43,019 bases of DNA, taken from an uncultured Clostridia bacterium (GTDB lineage Bacteria > Bacillota > Clostridia > Oscillospirales > Oscillospiraceae). The position numbers and the translations under genes are program-made. Numbering within the stretch: the stretch's first letter is position 1; each line of letters begins with the position of its first letter. This document shows, in pieces, positions 23,387-34,141 of this stretch. The notes beneath the pieces were generated by a model that was not told the origin of the DNA, did not search any database, and worked only from the letters and a program-made list of their open reading frames with translations. The DNA is taken from the NCBI GenBank assembly GCA_945864305.1, contig CAMBAJ010000011.1:1-43019 (forward strand), in the 5' to 3' direction.

Positions 23387-23914
23387 TCACCCGTTTTCCA
23401 CGGTGATCTGGCAGACCTGCATAGCCGCCAGGGCGTTCCGGTGGCTCTCCGGCGTCACGCCAGCGCAACAGACGGCGTCCACCGCGATCTCCGCTTCCGG
23501 CAGAAACGCCTTTGCCAGCAGGGCGTTGGAGATCACGCAGATATCCGTGCACAGGCCGATGAAGGTGATCTTTTCCACTGGCTCCTGCTCCGCCGCCAGA
23601 ATCCGCCCCAGCTCACGGCTGCCGAAGGTGGGCTTGTCGACCACGGTGCGGTCAACAGTATATTCCGTCAACTGGTCGATGATCTCCCAGCCCTCCGTGC
23701 CCCGGATGCAGTGGGGCACCGGCAGCTTTTTCCCCTCCTGGGTGTCCAGATAGTTCTCCTCATGGGTATCCCGGGTAAAGAGAACGGTCTCTCCCTGATT
23801 GATACCGTCCACAACGCGCCCCACCACACAGGGCACGATGTCCTTTGCCTCCGCCGTGCCCAGAGCGCCACTGACGAAGTCGTTCTGCATGTCCACTACC
23901 ACTAAAATTTTCAT
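23387..23914 (-). CDS. Isochorismatase-family cysteine hydrolase (nicotinamidase-like)
   Basis: A 175-residue protein with the cysteine-hydrolase triad Asp8 (VVDMQNDF), Lys94 (VDKPTFGS) and Cys126 (GLCTDICVIS). Asp49, His51 and His68 match the metal-binding residues of nicotinamidases (RDTHEENYLDTQEGKKLPVPHC). It probably converts nicotinamide to nicotinate for NAD salvage, but other amides are possible in this family. The gene is single, with its own terminator. Confidence 0.85.
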   Translation of the reverse strand: MKILVVVDMQNDFVSGALGTAEAKDIVPCVVGRVVDGINQGETVLFTRDTHEENYLDTQEGKKLPVPHCIRGTEGWEIIDQLTEYTVDRTVVDKPTFGSRELGRILAAEQEPVEKITFIGLCTDICVISNALLAKAFLPEAEIAVDAVCCAGVTPESHRNALAAMQVCQITVENG

Positions 23915-23961
23915 AGCTCGATCTCCTGTTCCGTTTCATGTGCTATTGGAACACCGGCCCC

Positions 23962-24891
23962 TCAAACACATCTCCGCGCCGGTCCCGTGCAATCTGATTG
24001 CAGGGCACTCCCCTGCTCTACATCGTCTCGCAGGAATGCCTGATGGATAGCGTTCAGCACCCGCTTTTTATCCCCGCTCCACAGGGGCGCCAGCAGGTCC
24101 CGTTTGGCGCCGTCCCCGGTGAGCCGGTGGATGACCATTTCCCGGGGAATGTGCCGCACGCAGTCCTCCAGGGCGGCGATGTAGCTCTCCAGGTCCATGA
24201 CCTGAACTTTTCCCGCCCGCCAGTCTGTCGCCAGGTCCGTTCCCCGCAGGACGTGGAGCAGATGAAACTTGACGCCGTCCGCGCCGCTTTGGCCAATATA
24301 TTGCGCAGTTTCTGCCATCATCTGCGGCGATTCTCCCGGCAGCCCCAGAATCTGATGGGCGATCACTGTGATGCCCGCCGCCTTCAGCCGCCGGACTGCG
24401 TCCTCATAGACCGGCAAATCATATCCCCGCCGGATATAGGCCGCCGAGGCGGGATGGATGGTCTGCAATCCCAGTTCCACCCACACCGGTTTGATTCGAT
24501 TCAGTTCCGCCAGCAAACTCAGAATATTCTCCGGCAGGCAGTCCGGCCGGGTGGCGATGGACAAAATCACCACATCCCCCGGCGCCATGGCTTCGGTGTA
24601 CAGCTCCCTCAGCCGCTCCGCCGGAGCGTAGGTATTCGTGAAAGATTGGAAATAGGCGATGTATTTCACGCCCGTTCCCGCCTTGGCCGCGACTCTCCGT
24701 CGGGCCGCCTCCAGCTGTGTCCGAATACCCCCGGTCTCCGCGAAGGCGCCGGCTCCGTCGCAGAAGATGCAGCCCCGGTCTCCCAGGGTCCCGTCCCGGT
24801 TGGGGCAGGTGCAGCCGGAGGACAGTGCCAGCTTATAGACCTTGCAGCCGTAAGCCGCTTTTAAATTGTCGTTCAGCCGGTTCCAGTACAT
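23962..24891 (-). CDS. Radical SAM protein, TIGR01212/YhcC family
   Basis: A 309-residue protein. The N-terminus (MYWNRLNDNLKAAYGCKVYKL) and the cysteine cluster CTCPNRDGTLGDRGCIFCDG, which binds the [4Fe-4S] cluster that cleaves S-adenosylmethionine, match the TIGR01212 family. Further blocks: YIAYFQSFTNTYAP, SIATRPDCLP, VWVELGLQTIHP and HQILGLPGES. The reaction is not assigned for this family. The ATG at 24891 has TAGGAGG at good spacing; the much longer upstream frame is not supported. It is divergent from an XRE regulator gene. Confidence 0.87.
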   Translation of the reverse strand: MYWNRLNDNLKAAYGCKVYKLALSSGCTCPNRDGTLGDRGCIFCDGAGAFAETGGIRTQLEAARRRVAAKAGTGVKYIAYFQSFTNTYAPAERLRELYTEAMAPGDVVILSIATRPDCLPENILSLLAELNRIKPVWVELGLQTIHPASAAYIRRGYDLPVYEDAVRRLKAAGITVIAHQILGLPGESPQMMAETAQYIGQSGADGVKFHLLHVLRGTDLATDWRAGKVQVMDLESYIAALEDCVRHIPREMVIHRLTGDGAKRDLLAPLWSGDKKRVLNAIHQAFLRDDVEQGSALQSDCTGPARRCV

Positions 24892-25045
24892 GGGGCGCCT
24901 CCTAATTGTGTTCTCTACCATCAAAGCAGAAAACCGCCAAAATTGCAAGGCATTCGTCCAATTTTGAAAAAAGGTCTTTCTCTGGAGCTTTTCCTGGGGT
25001 ATAATGGCTGACGGAATGTGATTTCCCTGAAGGAGGCAATGTTTT

Positions 25046-25510
25046 ATGATCACTATGGCACAGCGTATTGAAGCTCTGCGGACCGAGCGCGGCCTGAGCC
25101 GCCCCGCTCTGTCCGCCGTGCTGGGATTCCCGAAAACGGCTGTGGAGAAATTTGAGACTGGCCGCCAGACGCCAACCCAGGACCAGCAGGACAAGCTGGC
25201 GTCCTACTTCGGCGTCTCCCTCTTCTACCTGCGGGGTGAGAGCGACGATCCCACCCGGATGGAAAGCTGGCTGAACACTGGCTATGTGGAGGAGGAACCC
25301 GCCCCCAGGCCCGTTCCCCGTCCGGCGGCTCCCAAGATCGTCGCCCAGTCCTCTGCCGCCGGCCAGAACGACAGCAATATGTTCAGTGCCTTTATGAAGA
25401 GCAAGTCCTTCCAGGACCTGCTGCGCGCCACTGTACTGGACGTGCTGCGCTCTCCGGAGGGCCAGGAGCTGATCGCCAAGGCCGTCCGGAAGGAAGTCGG
25501 CCGCCGGTAA
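25046..25510 (+). CDS. XRE-family transcriptional regulator
   Basis: A 154-residue protein. Residues 1-65 are a Cro/C1-type HTH (RIEALRTERGLSRPALSAVLGFPKTAVEKFETGRQTP...LASYFGVSLFYLRG). A proline/alanine-rich linker follows, then a C-terminal helical part (MKSKSFQDLLRATVLDVLRSPEGQELIAKAVRKEVG). AAGGAGG precedes the ATG. It has its own terminator. The target is unknown; a role with the divergent radical SAM gene is possible. Confidence 0.85.
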   Translation: MITMAQRIEALRTERGLSRPALSAVLGFPKTAVEKFETGRQTPTQDQQDKLASYFGVSLFYLRGESDDPTRMESWLNTGYVEEEPAPRPVPRPAAPKIVAQSSAAGQNDSNMFSAFMKSKSFQDLLRATVLDVLRSPEGQELIAKAVRKEVGRR

Positions 25511-25540
25511 AGCCTGGCTGAACCTCAAATTTTTTTGGCA

Positions 25541-25577
25541 AAAAGGACCCGTCCGGAAATTCCGGACGGGTCCTTTT
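25541..25577. terminator. Strong bidirectional terminator
   Basis: AAAAGGACCCGTCCGGA and TCCGGACGGGTCCTTTT form a 17-bp stem. It serves the XRE gene on the plus strand and the end of the dehydrogenase operon on the minus strand. Confidence 0.85.
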
Positions 25578-25604
25578 GCGCATGATGTGGATTGAAAAGC
25601 CAAA

Positions 25605-27350
<1,746 letters not shown>

Positions 27351-27447
27351 GATTGTATGTCCTTCTTTCCGTTAACTTATCCAAAAGTCCTCTTGAAATC
27401 AGGCTCTCGGTTGTCAGGATTGTCAAATATTGAACAAATATCGGGGA

Positions 27448-27477
27448 AATGGAACCCGGCAAAGGCCGGGTTCCATT
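27448..27477 (-). terminator. Hairpin between E2 and E3 genes
   Basis: AATGGAACCCGGC and GCCGGGTTCCATT form a 13-bp stem with a 4-nt loop. On the minus strand it is followed only by TTTCC, so it may lower, rather than stop, read-through into the E3 gene. Confidence 0.6.
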
Positions 27478-27490
27478 CTCTTTCAGGGAA

Positions 27491-28852
27491 TCACACCAGG
27501 AGCATATAGGGGTTTTCCAGCAGCTCGCAGATTCGCTTGAGGAACTTGGAGGCCATGACGCCGTCGATGACGCGGTGGTCGGCGGTCAGGCACAGGTTCA
27601 TCATGGGACGAATCACGATCTGGCCGTCACGCACAACGGGAGTGTCCACCATATCGCACACGCCCAGGATCGCCAGCTCGGGCTGGTTGATGATGGGGGA
27701 GAAATTGGTGATGCCGTAGGGGCCCAGGCTGGAGATAGTGAAGGTGCCGCCGGTCATATCCTCCATGGCGATCTTGCCGGAGCGGGTAGCGGCAATCAGG
27801 TCCTCGGTCTCCTTTGCGATCTGAGCCAGGGACTTCTCCTCGCAGTTCTTCACGTTGGGGACGATCAGGCCGTCGCCCTTGGCAACCGCCAGGCCCATGT
27901 TCACATGGATGTGACGGGTCAGCATATTGTTGGAGAAGCTGGCGTTGATATCGGGGAACTCGGTCAGAGCCTTGGCGACCACCTTCATCAGGATGTGGTT
28001 GTAGGTCAGCTTGATGCCCTGTTCCTTCAGACCGTCCTTCAGCTTGGCGCGCAGGTCCTTCATCGCCGTGACATCTACAGGATGGGTGTAGGTGACGCGC
28101 GGAGAGGTGGTCCAGGAGGCGGACATGTTGGCGGCGATGCTGCGGCGCAGCGGGTTCACCTTCACGGGAGGCAGGTCGTTGCTGCCCTGTGCGGGAGCGG
28201 GAGCGGCGGCAGCGGCAGGGGCTGCGGCGGCCTCGGTGGGCGCGGTCTTGCCGGCGGCGGCCAGCACGTCGGCCTTCATCACGCGGCCCTGGACGTCCAG
28301 CTTGCTGACGTCCACGCCCAGCTCGGCGGCCAGCTTGGCGGCCATGGGACTGGTCTTGGGACCGGCCACGAAGCTCTCCACGTCCCTGGCGACGATGATG
28401 CCGTTGGGGCCGGTAGCGGGGATGGCCGCCAGGTCGTAGCCCTTCTCCTTGGCCAGCTTCTTGGCATAGGGCGTGGCCAGCACGTACTCGCCGGCGGCGC
28501 GGGCCACGGGAGCGGCAGCAGGGGCAGCGGCAGCCGCAGGGGCGGCAGCGGGAGCTGCCTCAGCGGCGGGAGCGGCAGCCGCAGGAGCGGCGCCGGCGCC
28601 GGGGATCGCCTCGCCGGGTTGGCCGATCCAGGCGATGACGCTCTTGCACTCGGCGGTCTCGCCCTCGGGCAGCAGGATCTTCAGCAGAGTGCCGTCGGTG
28701 TCGCACTCCACGTCGTTGGTCAGCTTATCAGTCGCGACAGAGAACAGCACGTCGCCGGCTTTAACGGTGTCGCCCTCTTTGAATTTCCATTCTTCAATGG
28801 TGCCCTCGGTCATGGTCAGACCGAGCTTGGGCATCAATACTTCAGTTGCCAT
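27491..28852 (-). CDS. acoC: Dihydrolipoamide acyltransferase (E2), complete copy
   Basis: A 453-residue E2. Residues 1-80 form a lipoyl domain nearly identical to that of the E3 gene (lipoyl-lysine in VATDKLTNDVE). An Ala/Pro linker follows, then the E3/E1-binding domain (LATPYAKKLAKEKGYDLAAI...GPNGIIVARDVESF), a second segment of the same type (TSPMAAKLAAELGVDVSKL), and the catalytic domain (about 230-453). The catalytic motif ADHRVIDG is present near the end. It moves the acyl group from lipoate to CoA and forms the complex core. The ATG at 28852 has AAGGAG; an ATG 7 codons upstream is weaker. The acetoin-dehydrogenase label rests on the neighbouring E1 genes. Confidence 0.92.
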   Translation of the reverse strand: MATEVLMPKLGLTMTEGTIEEWKFKEGDTVKAGDVLFSVATDKLTNDVECDTDGTLLKILLPEGETAECKSVIAWIGQPGEAIPGAGAAPAAAAPAAEAAPAAAPAAAAAPAAAPVARAAGEYVLATPYAKKLAKEKGYDLAAIPATGPNGIIVARDVESFVAGPKTSPMAAKLAAELGVDVSKLDVQGRVMKADVLAAAGKTAPTEAAAAPAAAAAPAPAQGSNDLPPVKVNPLRRSIAANMSASWTTSPRVTYTHPVDVTAMKDLRAKLKDGLKEQGIKLTYNHILMKVVAKALTEFPDINASFSNNMLTRHIHVNMGLAVAKGDGLIVPNVKNCEEKSLAQIAKETEDLIAATRSGKIAMEDMTGGTFTISSLGPYGITNFSPIINQPELAILGVCDMVDTPVVRDGQIVIRPMMNLCLTADHRVIDGVMASKFLKRICELLENPYMLLV

Positions 28853-28879
28853 ATTTGAAAATCTCCTTCTCAACAGGCA

Positions 28880-29854
28880 TTAAAACATGCCCTTGATGCC
28901 CTTGACCAGGTCCTCCGGGAACACACGCACCATCTTCTCCAGGGTGGGAGCGAAGGGGATGGGGCAGAAGGGAGCGCCGTAGCGCAGGATGGGAGCGTCC
29001 AGATACTCCATGGCCTCCTCAGCCACAGTGGCGGAGATCTCAGCGCCGAAGCCGCTCTGCTTCACAGCCTCGTGGACGATGCACAGGCGGTGGGTCTTCT
29101 TCACGGAGTTCAGCACGGTCTCCTTGTCCCAGGGAGACAGGGTGATCAGATCGATGACCTCGGCGTCAATGCCGTCCTTGGCCAGCAGTTCGGCAGCGCC
29201 CTTGGCGTTCTTCATGCCGATGGAGTAGGACACGATGGTGACATCCTTGCCCTCCTTCACGACCTTGGCCTTGCCAAGGGTGTAGGGCTCTTCCTCGCCC
29301 TTCTCGGGGACCTCACCTTTTTCCTTGTACAGGATTTTGTTCTCGAAGTAAATGACGGGATCGTCACACTCGATGGCGGCCTTCAGGACCATCTTGGCAT
29401 CATAGGGGTTGGAAGGAGCCACGACCTTGACGCCGGGGATGTGGGTAAACCAAGCCTCCACGCACTGGGAGTGCTGGGCAGCGCCCTGGATGGTCATGCC
29501 GTCGGGAGCACGCAGGACCAGGGGCACTTTGGCCTGGCCGCCGAACATGTAGCGGGCCTTTGCCATCTGGTTGAAAACTTCATCCATAGGCACGCCGATG
29601 AAGTCGGCGAAGTGCATATCCACCACGGGACGGGCGCCGGCCAGAGCCGCGCCAACACCGCCGCCGATGATGAAGGTCTCGGAAATGGGGGTATCAATGA
29701 TACGACCGGGGAACTCCTGGGGCAGGCCCTTGAACTGACCAAAAATGCCGCCCTGACGGGCCAGGTCCTCGCCCATGGCGAAAATGGTATCGTCTTTTGC
29801 CATCGTCTCGGCCATCGCTTCCTGCGTGGCCTGTGCAAATGTGATCTTACGCAT
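28880..29854 (-). CDS. acoB: TPP-dependent dehydrogenase E1 beta subunit, copy 1
   Basis: A 324-residue transketolase-type subunit. Marks: MGEDLARQGGIFGQFKGL, DTPISETFIIGGGVGAALAGARPVVDMHFADF, APDGMTIQGAAQHSQCVEAWF, and VIDLITLSPWDKETVLNSVKKTHRL. The beta subunit forms the active site together with the alpha subunit (alpha2beta2), with Glu of the N-terminal region helping to activate TPP. The order alpha-beta-E2-E3 is that of acetoin dehydrogenase operons. GGAGG precedes the ATG. Identity of the substrate (acetoin or a 2-oxo acid) is not settled by the sequence. Confidence 0.9.
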   Translation of the reverse strand: MRKITFAQATQEAMAETMAKDDTIFAMGEDLARQGGIFGQFKGLPQEFPGRIIDTPISETFIIGGGVGAALAGARPVVDMHFADFIGVPMDEVFNQMAKARYMFGGQAKVPLVLRAPDGMTIQGAAQHSQCVEAWFTHIPGVKVVAPSNPYDAKMVLKAAIECDDPVIYFENKILYKEKGEVPEKGEEEPYTLGKAKVVKEGKDVTIVSYSIGMKNAKGAAELLAKDGIDAEVIDLITLSPWDKETVLNSVKKTHRLCIVHEAVKQSGFGAEISATVAEEAMEYLDAPILRYGAPFCPIPFAPTLEKMVRVFPEDLVKGIKGMF

Positions 29855-29874
29855 TGTTTTGTTCCTCCTTCGCC

Positions 29875-30858
29875 TTAGTCCACATAGACATACTTCATGT
29901 ACTCAGAAGCATCGGGATACTCGCCGGCCAGGGCGAATTCCTTCGCCTCCTTGATCTTCTGATCGCACTTGGCGTCCAGCGCATCGCATTCCTCAGCGGT
30001 CATCAGCTCCAGCTTGGCAGCCTTCTGGCGGAACATCTTCAGAGGATCGGTGTCATGGTAAATCTTCTGGGTCTCGGCGTGGTCACGGTACAGCTCGGGG
30101 TCGCCCACGAAGTGACCCTCGATTCGATAGGTCTTAGCCTCGATGAAGGTGGGGCCTTCGCCGGCGCGGGCGCGGGCAACAGCCTCCTTGGCGGCCTCGT
30201 ACACGGCGAACACGTCCTGGCCGTCCACGATCACGCCGGGGACATGATAACCGGCCGCACGATCGGAGATATTCTCCACGTTGCAGGTGGTACGGTAGGG
30301 AGTGGTGGAAGCCCAGCAGTTCATCTCGTTGACAAAGATGACGGGCAGCTTCCAGGCGGAGGCGACGTTCATGGCCTCGTGGAAGGTGCCGCGGTTGGAG
30401 GCACCGTCGCCGAAGAACACCACGGAGACCTTATCGTTCTTCAGGATCATCTTGTTGGCGAGAGCCGCACCGGTAGCCAGGTTGTAGCCGCCGCCCACGA
30501 CGCCGTTGGCGCCCAGCATGCCCACGGAGAAATCAGCGATGTGCATGGAACCGCCGCGGCCCTGGCACAAGCCTTCCTTCTTGCCGTAAATCTCAGCCAT
30601 CATACGCTTGACATCGGCACCCTTGGCCACGCAGTGGCCGTGGCCGCGGTGGGTGGACTCGATCATATCGTCCTTGCGGAGGGCGGAGCAGACACCGGTG
30701 GCGATAGCCTCCTCACCGATATACAGGTGAACGAAGCCAGGAATCTCACCGGCCAGGAAATCATGCTTGATGGTCTCCTCGAACTTGCGGATGGTGCACA
30801 TGGTCTCATAGAAATGCTCCGCCTGTTCTTTCGTGTACTTTGCTTCATTTGTTGCCAT
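29875..30858 (-). CDS. acoA: TPP-dependent dehydrogenase E1 alpha subunit, copy 1
   Basis: A 327-residue E1 alpha subunit closest in appearance to AcoA. Blocks: IPGFVHLYIGEEAIATGVCSAL, DDMIESTHRGHGHCVAKG, GLCQGRGGSMHIAD, MLGANGVVGGGYNLATGAAL and the TPP motif beginning FFGDGASNRGTFHEA. At the end of the TPP motif the usual NN is MN (FVNEMNCWAST), whereas copy 2 has the standard ENN. The final Asn that coordinates the metal is kept. The gene is about 200 bp after dctP, following a hairpin, and has GAAGGGAG before its ATG. Confidence 0.9.
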   Translation of the reverse strand: MATNEAKYTKEQAEHFYETMCTIRKFEETIKHDFLAGEIPGFVHLYIGEEAIATGVCSALRKDDMIESTHRGHGHCVAKGADVKRMMAEIYGKKEGLCQGRGGSMHIADFSVGMLGANGVVGGGYNLATGAALANKMILKNDKVSVVFFGDGASNRGTFHEAMNVASAWKLPVIFVNEMNCWASTTPYRTTCNVENISDRAAGYHVPGVIVDGQDVFAVYEAAKEAVARARAGEGPTFIEAKTYRIEGHFVGDPELYRDHAETQKIYHDTDPLKMFRQKAAKLELMTAEECDALDAKCDQKIKEAKEFALAGEYPDASEYMKYVYVD

Positions 30859-30961
30859 AGGAAAAAACTCCCTTCTTCCGGCTTCGGCCGGAATTTATTA
30901 AAATTGCCTGTTTTTTTAAAACTTTTTTAACATATTAGTCAAAAATTTCACTTAAAAGGTT

Positions 30962-31005
30962 CTGAAAAAACGTGGCAACAGTTCCCTGGAGCCACGTTTT
31001 TTCAG
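30962..31005. terminator. Bidirectional terminator between dctP and E1 alpha
   Basis: CTGAAAAAACGTGGC (30962-30976) pairs with GCCACGTTTTTTCAG (30991-31005), a 15-bp stem. It follows dctP and would limit transport-gene transcripts; downstream AT-rich sequence (TTGACT on the minus strand near 30943) may hold a separate weak promoter for the dehydrogenase genes. Confidence 0.7.
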
Positions 31006-31055
31006 TTAACGCAACTTACAATTCTTGGCTAACTGTTCTTTTTTTAGACAGATGC

Positions 31056-32111
31056 TTAATCGGTGAAGGCGGCGATCAGCTCGGGAGTCAGAACGTCTGC
31101 GAACTCCTCATAGCAGGGCTGAGCAACTTCCTTGAACTCCGCGGCGGCCTCGGGAGTCAGCTCGCTGACGGTCACACCGGCGTCCTTCCACTTCGCCAGC
31201 ACTTCCTGGTCGCCCTCGCGCTCCAGCTTGCGCTGATTCTGGGCAGCCTTCTGGCCGCACTCATCAACGATTGCCTGCAGCTCGGGATCCAGAGAGTCAT
31301 ACAGCTCACCGTTCATGGTGAAGAAGATGCAGTCATACACACCAGTCCAGTAGGTGACATACTTCTGGACCTCGGCAATGGAGGCACCGTCGGCAGTGGG
31401 CAGGGGGTTCTCCTGGCCGTCATAAGTACCAGTCTGCAGGCCGGTGTAAACCTCGGACCAGTTGGCGTTGGTCCAGTTGGCGCCCCACAGATCATACTCG
31501 CGGTTCAGCAGTTCGGAACCGGCGACACGAATCTTCAGGCCCTTCATATCAGCGACGCTCTCGATGGGGCGGACGCTGTTGGTGGGATGACGGAAGCCGT
31601 TCTCAGCGATGCCCAGCAGGTGCAGGCCCATGCTCTCAACGACCTCGCCGACAGCCTTACCGGCGTCGCCGTCCAGCTTGGCGTCAACATCCTCAAAGGA
31701 GTCGAACAGGAAGGGCAGAGACACGACGTTCAGCCGGGCGTCAAAGCCAGAGTAGATGATGTTGGAGTGGGCGGACAGCTCGATGGTACCATCGATAACG
31801 CCCTGAATGCCCTCGGTCTGGACACCAGCAGTCAGCTGGTCAGCCGCATAGACCTCAACGGTAATGGCGCCGTCGGTGGCGTCGCTGACCATCTGGCCGA
31901 AGTCACGGCCCATGTCAGCCCAGCAGGTGTTCTCGGTAGCGGAGCAGGCGAATTTCCAGGTCTGCTTCTCGAACTTGGGCTCGCTCTCAGAGGTCTGCTC
32001 CGTCTGAGTGCTTCCATCGGTCTTGGCGGGCTCTTCCGTCTTGCTGCCGCCGCAGGCGACCAGAGACAGAGCCATGACCAGTGCGAGGATCAATGCAAGA
32101 AACTTTTTCAT
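31056..32111 (-). CDS. dctP: TRAP transporter substrate-binding lipoprotein (DctP family)
   Basis: A 351-residue extracellular binding protein with a lipoprotein signal (LSLVACGGSK; lipobox LVAC). The mature fold shows DctP-family marks: MGRDFGQMVSDATDGAITVEVYAADQL, VSLPFLFDSFEDVD and the conserved MKGLKIRVAGSEL, whose arginine usually holds the substrate carboxylate. GLQTGTYDGQENPLPT is also typical. It delivers ligand to the DctQM membrane part. It is likely to bind a carboxylate or 2-oxo acid, but ligand type cannot be fixed. AAGGAGG precedes the ATG. It lies third in dctQ-dctM-dctP. Confidence 0.93.
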   Translation of the reverse strand: MKKFLALILALVMALSLVACGGSKTEEPAKTDGSTQTEQTSESEPKFEKQTWKFACSATENTCWADMGRDFGQMVSDATDGAITVEVYAADQLTAGVQTEGIQGVIDGTIELSAHSNIIYSGFDARLNVVSLPFLFDSFEDVDAKLDGDAGKAVGEVVESMGLHLLGIAENGFRHPTNSVRPIESVADMKGLKIRVAGSELLNREYDLWGANWTNANWSEVYTGLQTGTYDGQENPLPTADGASIAEVQKYVTYWTGVYDCIFFTMNGELYDSLDPELQAIVDECGQKAAQNQRKLEREGDQEVLAKWKDAGVTVSELTPEAAAEFKEVAQPCYEEFADVLTPELIAAFTD

Positions 32112-32176
32112 TGTTTTTCCTCCTTAAATGATTGAGTTGCGTTCTATCTGAAGTCACGATTTGTGACGGCAGACCA

Positions 32177-33484
32177 TTAGCCCTTCAGGAACACGGTGGA
32201 GAAGAAGGGGATGTAGGTGACCAGCAGCAGAGCAATAATGCAGGCGATGATCATGGGCCACACGGCCTTGGACATCGACTCGATGGTGACCTTCGTCTTG
32301 TCCTTGATATTCTGCAGCTTGTCGCTGACACCGATGGCCACGAACAGGTTGACACCCACAGGAGGAGTCACCTGGCCGATAGCCAGGTTCACAGTGGCGA
32401 TGACGCCGAAGTGGACTAGGTTGATGCCCAGCTGCTGGGCAACGGGATACATGATGGGGATAAAGATGTACATGGCGGAGTTGGCATCCACGAAGCAACC
32501 GGCGATCAGGAAGATAATGTTGACGATGATCAGGAAGATGTACTTGTCGCCGGCCACATTCAGCAGCAGCGTCTGAGCAGCCTTGGAAATGCCATGGACA
32601 GTGCAGATGTAGGAGAACAGAGTGGCAGCGCCAATGATCAGCATGATGCCGCCGGTGGTCTTGCCGGAGTCGACCAGCAGATCATACAGGTCACAAATCT
32701 TGACCTCACGATAGATGAACAGGCCGACGATCAGGCCGTACACCACGGAGACAGCGGCTGCCTCGGTGGGCGTGAAAATGCCGCCATAGATGCCGCCCAG
32801 AATGATGACGGGCATCAGGAAGCCCCAGAAAGCAGTGCGGAAGGACTTCCAGCGCTGGCCCCAGGAAGCCCTCTCGCGGGAAGCGGTCAGGCCCTTCTTG
32901 CGAACCTCAATCATGATGACGATGACCAGAGCCAGACCCATCATGACGCCGGGGAGGATGCCGCCCATGAACATATCGCCCACGGAAACGCCGGTGATGG
33001 AGGCGTACACCACGAATGCGATAGAGGGCGGAATGACGATGGCGATGGAGGACGCGGTGGCCATCATGGCAGAGGAGAACGCAGCGGAGAATCCGCCGCG
33101 GTTGATCATGGCAGGGATCAGGATGATGCCCAGAGCCGCCACGGTTGCCGGACCGGAACCGGAGATGGCACCGAAGAAGCAGGCAACCACGACGCACACG
33201 ATGGCGATGCCGCCGCGCCGGTGTCCGATGCAGTCATCAATGAACTGGACCAAACGGGTGGAGATGCCGGCCTTTGCCATGATGTTGCCGGACAGCACGA
33301 AGAATGGGATGGCCAGCAGCAGGAACTTTGCCATGCCGCCATAGACGTTGGTGGGAACGATGGAGGCGATCTTGTCTCCGGAGTACAGCATAGCAAAAAC
33401 AGAAGACAGACCCAAGCTGACGCAGATGGGGATATTCAGGAACAGCATGACGAAGAAGCTGCCGAACAGAATCAGGTTAATCAT
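32177..33484 (-). CDS. dctM: TRAP transporter large permease (DctM)
   Basis: A 435-residue polytopic membrane protein of the DctM family, with about twelve hydrophobic segments. Marks: IPFFVLSGNIMAKAGISTRLVQF, FFGAISGSGPATVAALG, MMATASSIAIVIPPSI and GIFTPTEAAAVSVVYG near the middle. It is the transport subunit that uses the sodium gradient to move the substrate delivered by DctP. The start overlaps the end of dctQ by 8 bases, so the two membrane subunits are translationally coupled. Confidence 0.95.
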   Translation of the reverse strand: MINLILFGSFFVMLFLNIPICVSLGLSSVFAMLYSGDKIASIVPTNVYGGMAKFLLLAIPFFVLSGNIMAKAGISTRLVQFIDDCIGHRRGGIAIVCVVVACFFGAISGSGPATVAALGIILIPAMINRGGFSAAFSSAMMATASSIAIVIPPSIAFVVYASITGVSVGDMFMGGILPGVMMGLALVIVIMIEVRKKGLTASRERASWGQRWKSFRTAFWGFLMPVIILGGIYGGIFTPTEAAAVSVVYGLIVGLFIYREVKICDLYDLLVDSGKTTGGIMLIIGAATLFSYICTVHGISKAAQTLLLNVAGDKYIFLIIVNIIFLIAGCFVDANSAMYIFIPIMYPVAQQLGINLVHFGVIATVNLAIGQVTPPVGVNLFVAIGVSDKLQNIKDKTKVTIESMSKAVWPMIIACIIALLLVTYIPFFSTVFLKG

Positions 33485-33983
33485 CAGTCGCTTCCTCCTT
33501 CTCCGGCCGCTTGGCCATCATGTCCACAAAGAATTCAATCGAGTGCAGGATCAACAGCGCCGCGCCGATCGGCAGGAAGATTTGGAACTTCCACTCCAGC
33601 ACGCCCAGGGAGGTGGTGCGCTTGCCGGAGGCCATCTGGGTGAGGACCTTGTCAATGCCGGTTCTTACCAGCAGCACCCAGAACGCCAGGTTCGCCACGG
33701 TGATGATGACCACAAAGACCTTTTGGGCCTTGGCGCTGAGACGGTCATAGATCAGGGACAGGCTGATAAGCCCACCCTCCCGAACACTCAGGGCACAGCC
33801 CATCATAATGATTAGCACAAACAGGTTGATAACCAGTTCCTCGGTCCAGGCAAACGAGCTATCAGTCAGCTTGCGGACCACGACATTCGCAAAGGTGAGC
33901 GCGGTGACAAAAACCAGAAGTACGCTGAGTACGATCTTCTCAATTTCCGCCACTCCGTTCATGAGCTTTTTGTAGGCTTTCAT
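33477..33983 (-). CDS. dctQ: TRAP transporter small permease (DctQ)
   Basis: A 168-residue membrane protein with four hydrophobic segments (IVLSVLLVFVTALTFANVVVRKLTDSSFAWTEELVINLFVLIIMMGCALSVREGG...). The FAWTEEL and ALSVREGGLI blocks are characteristic of DctQ. It pairs with DctM. It is the first gene of the unit; a promoter with an overlapping palindrome lies about 160 bp upstream. AGGAAGG precedes the ATG. Confidence 0.9.
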   Translation of the reverse strand: MKAYKKLMNGVAEIEKIVLSVLLVFVTALTFANVVVRKLTDSSFAWTEELVINLFVLIIMMGCALSVREGGLISLSLIYDRLSAKAQKVFVVIITVANLAFWVLLVRTGIDKVLTQMASGKRTTSLGVLEWKFQIFLPIGAALLILHSIEFFVDMMAKRPEKEEATDD

Positions 33984-34141
33984 TGGATCAATCCCTTCCT
34001 ATTGTTGCTGCGGATGACCACTGGTATATCCATGCACAGTCCGCCGTATATTCTCTCCTTTCTACGGCGAATATTCCACAGGACATCCCACCAGTTCTTC
34101 CGCTCCACAGAAACATTTTACCATTTCTGTTAACGTGGACA

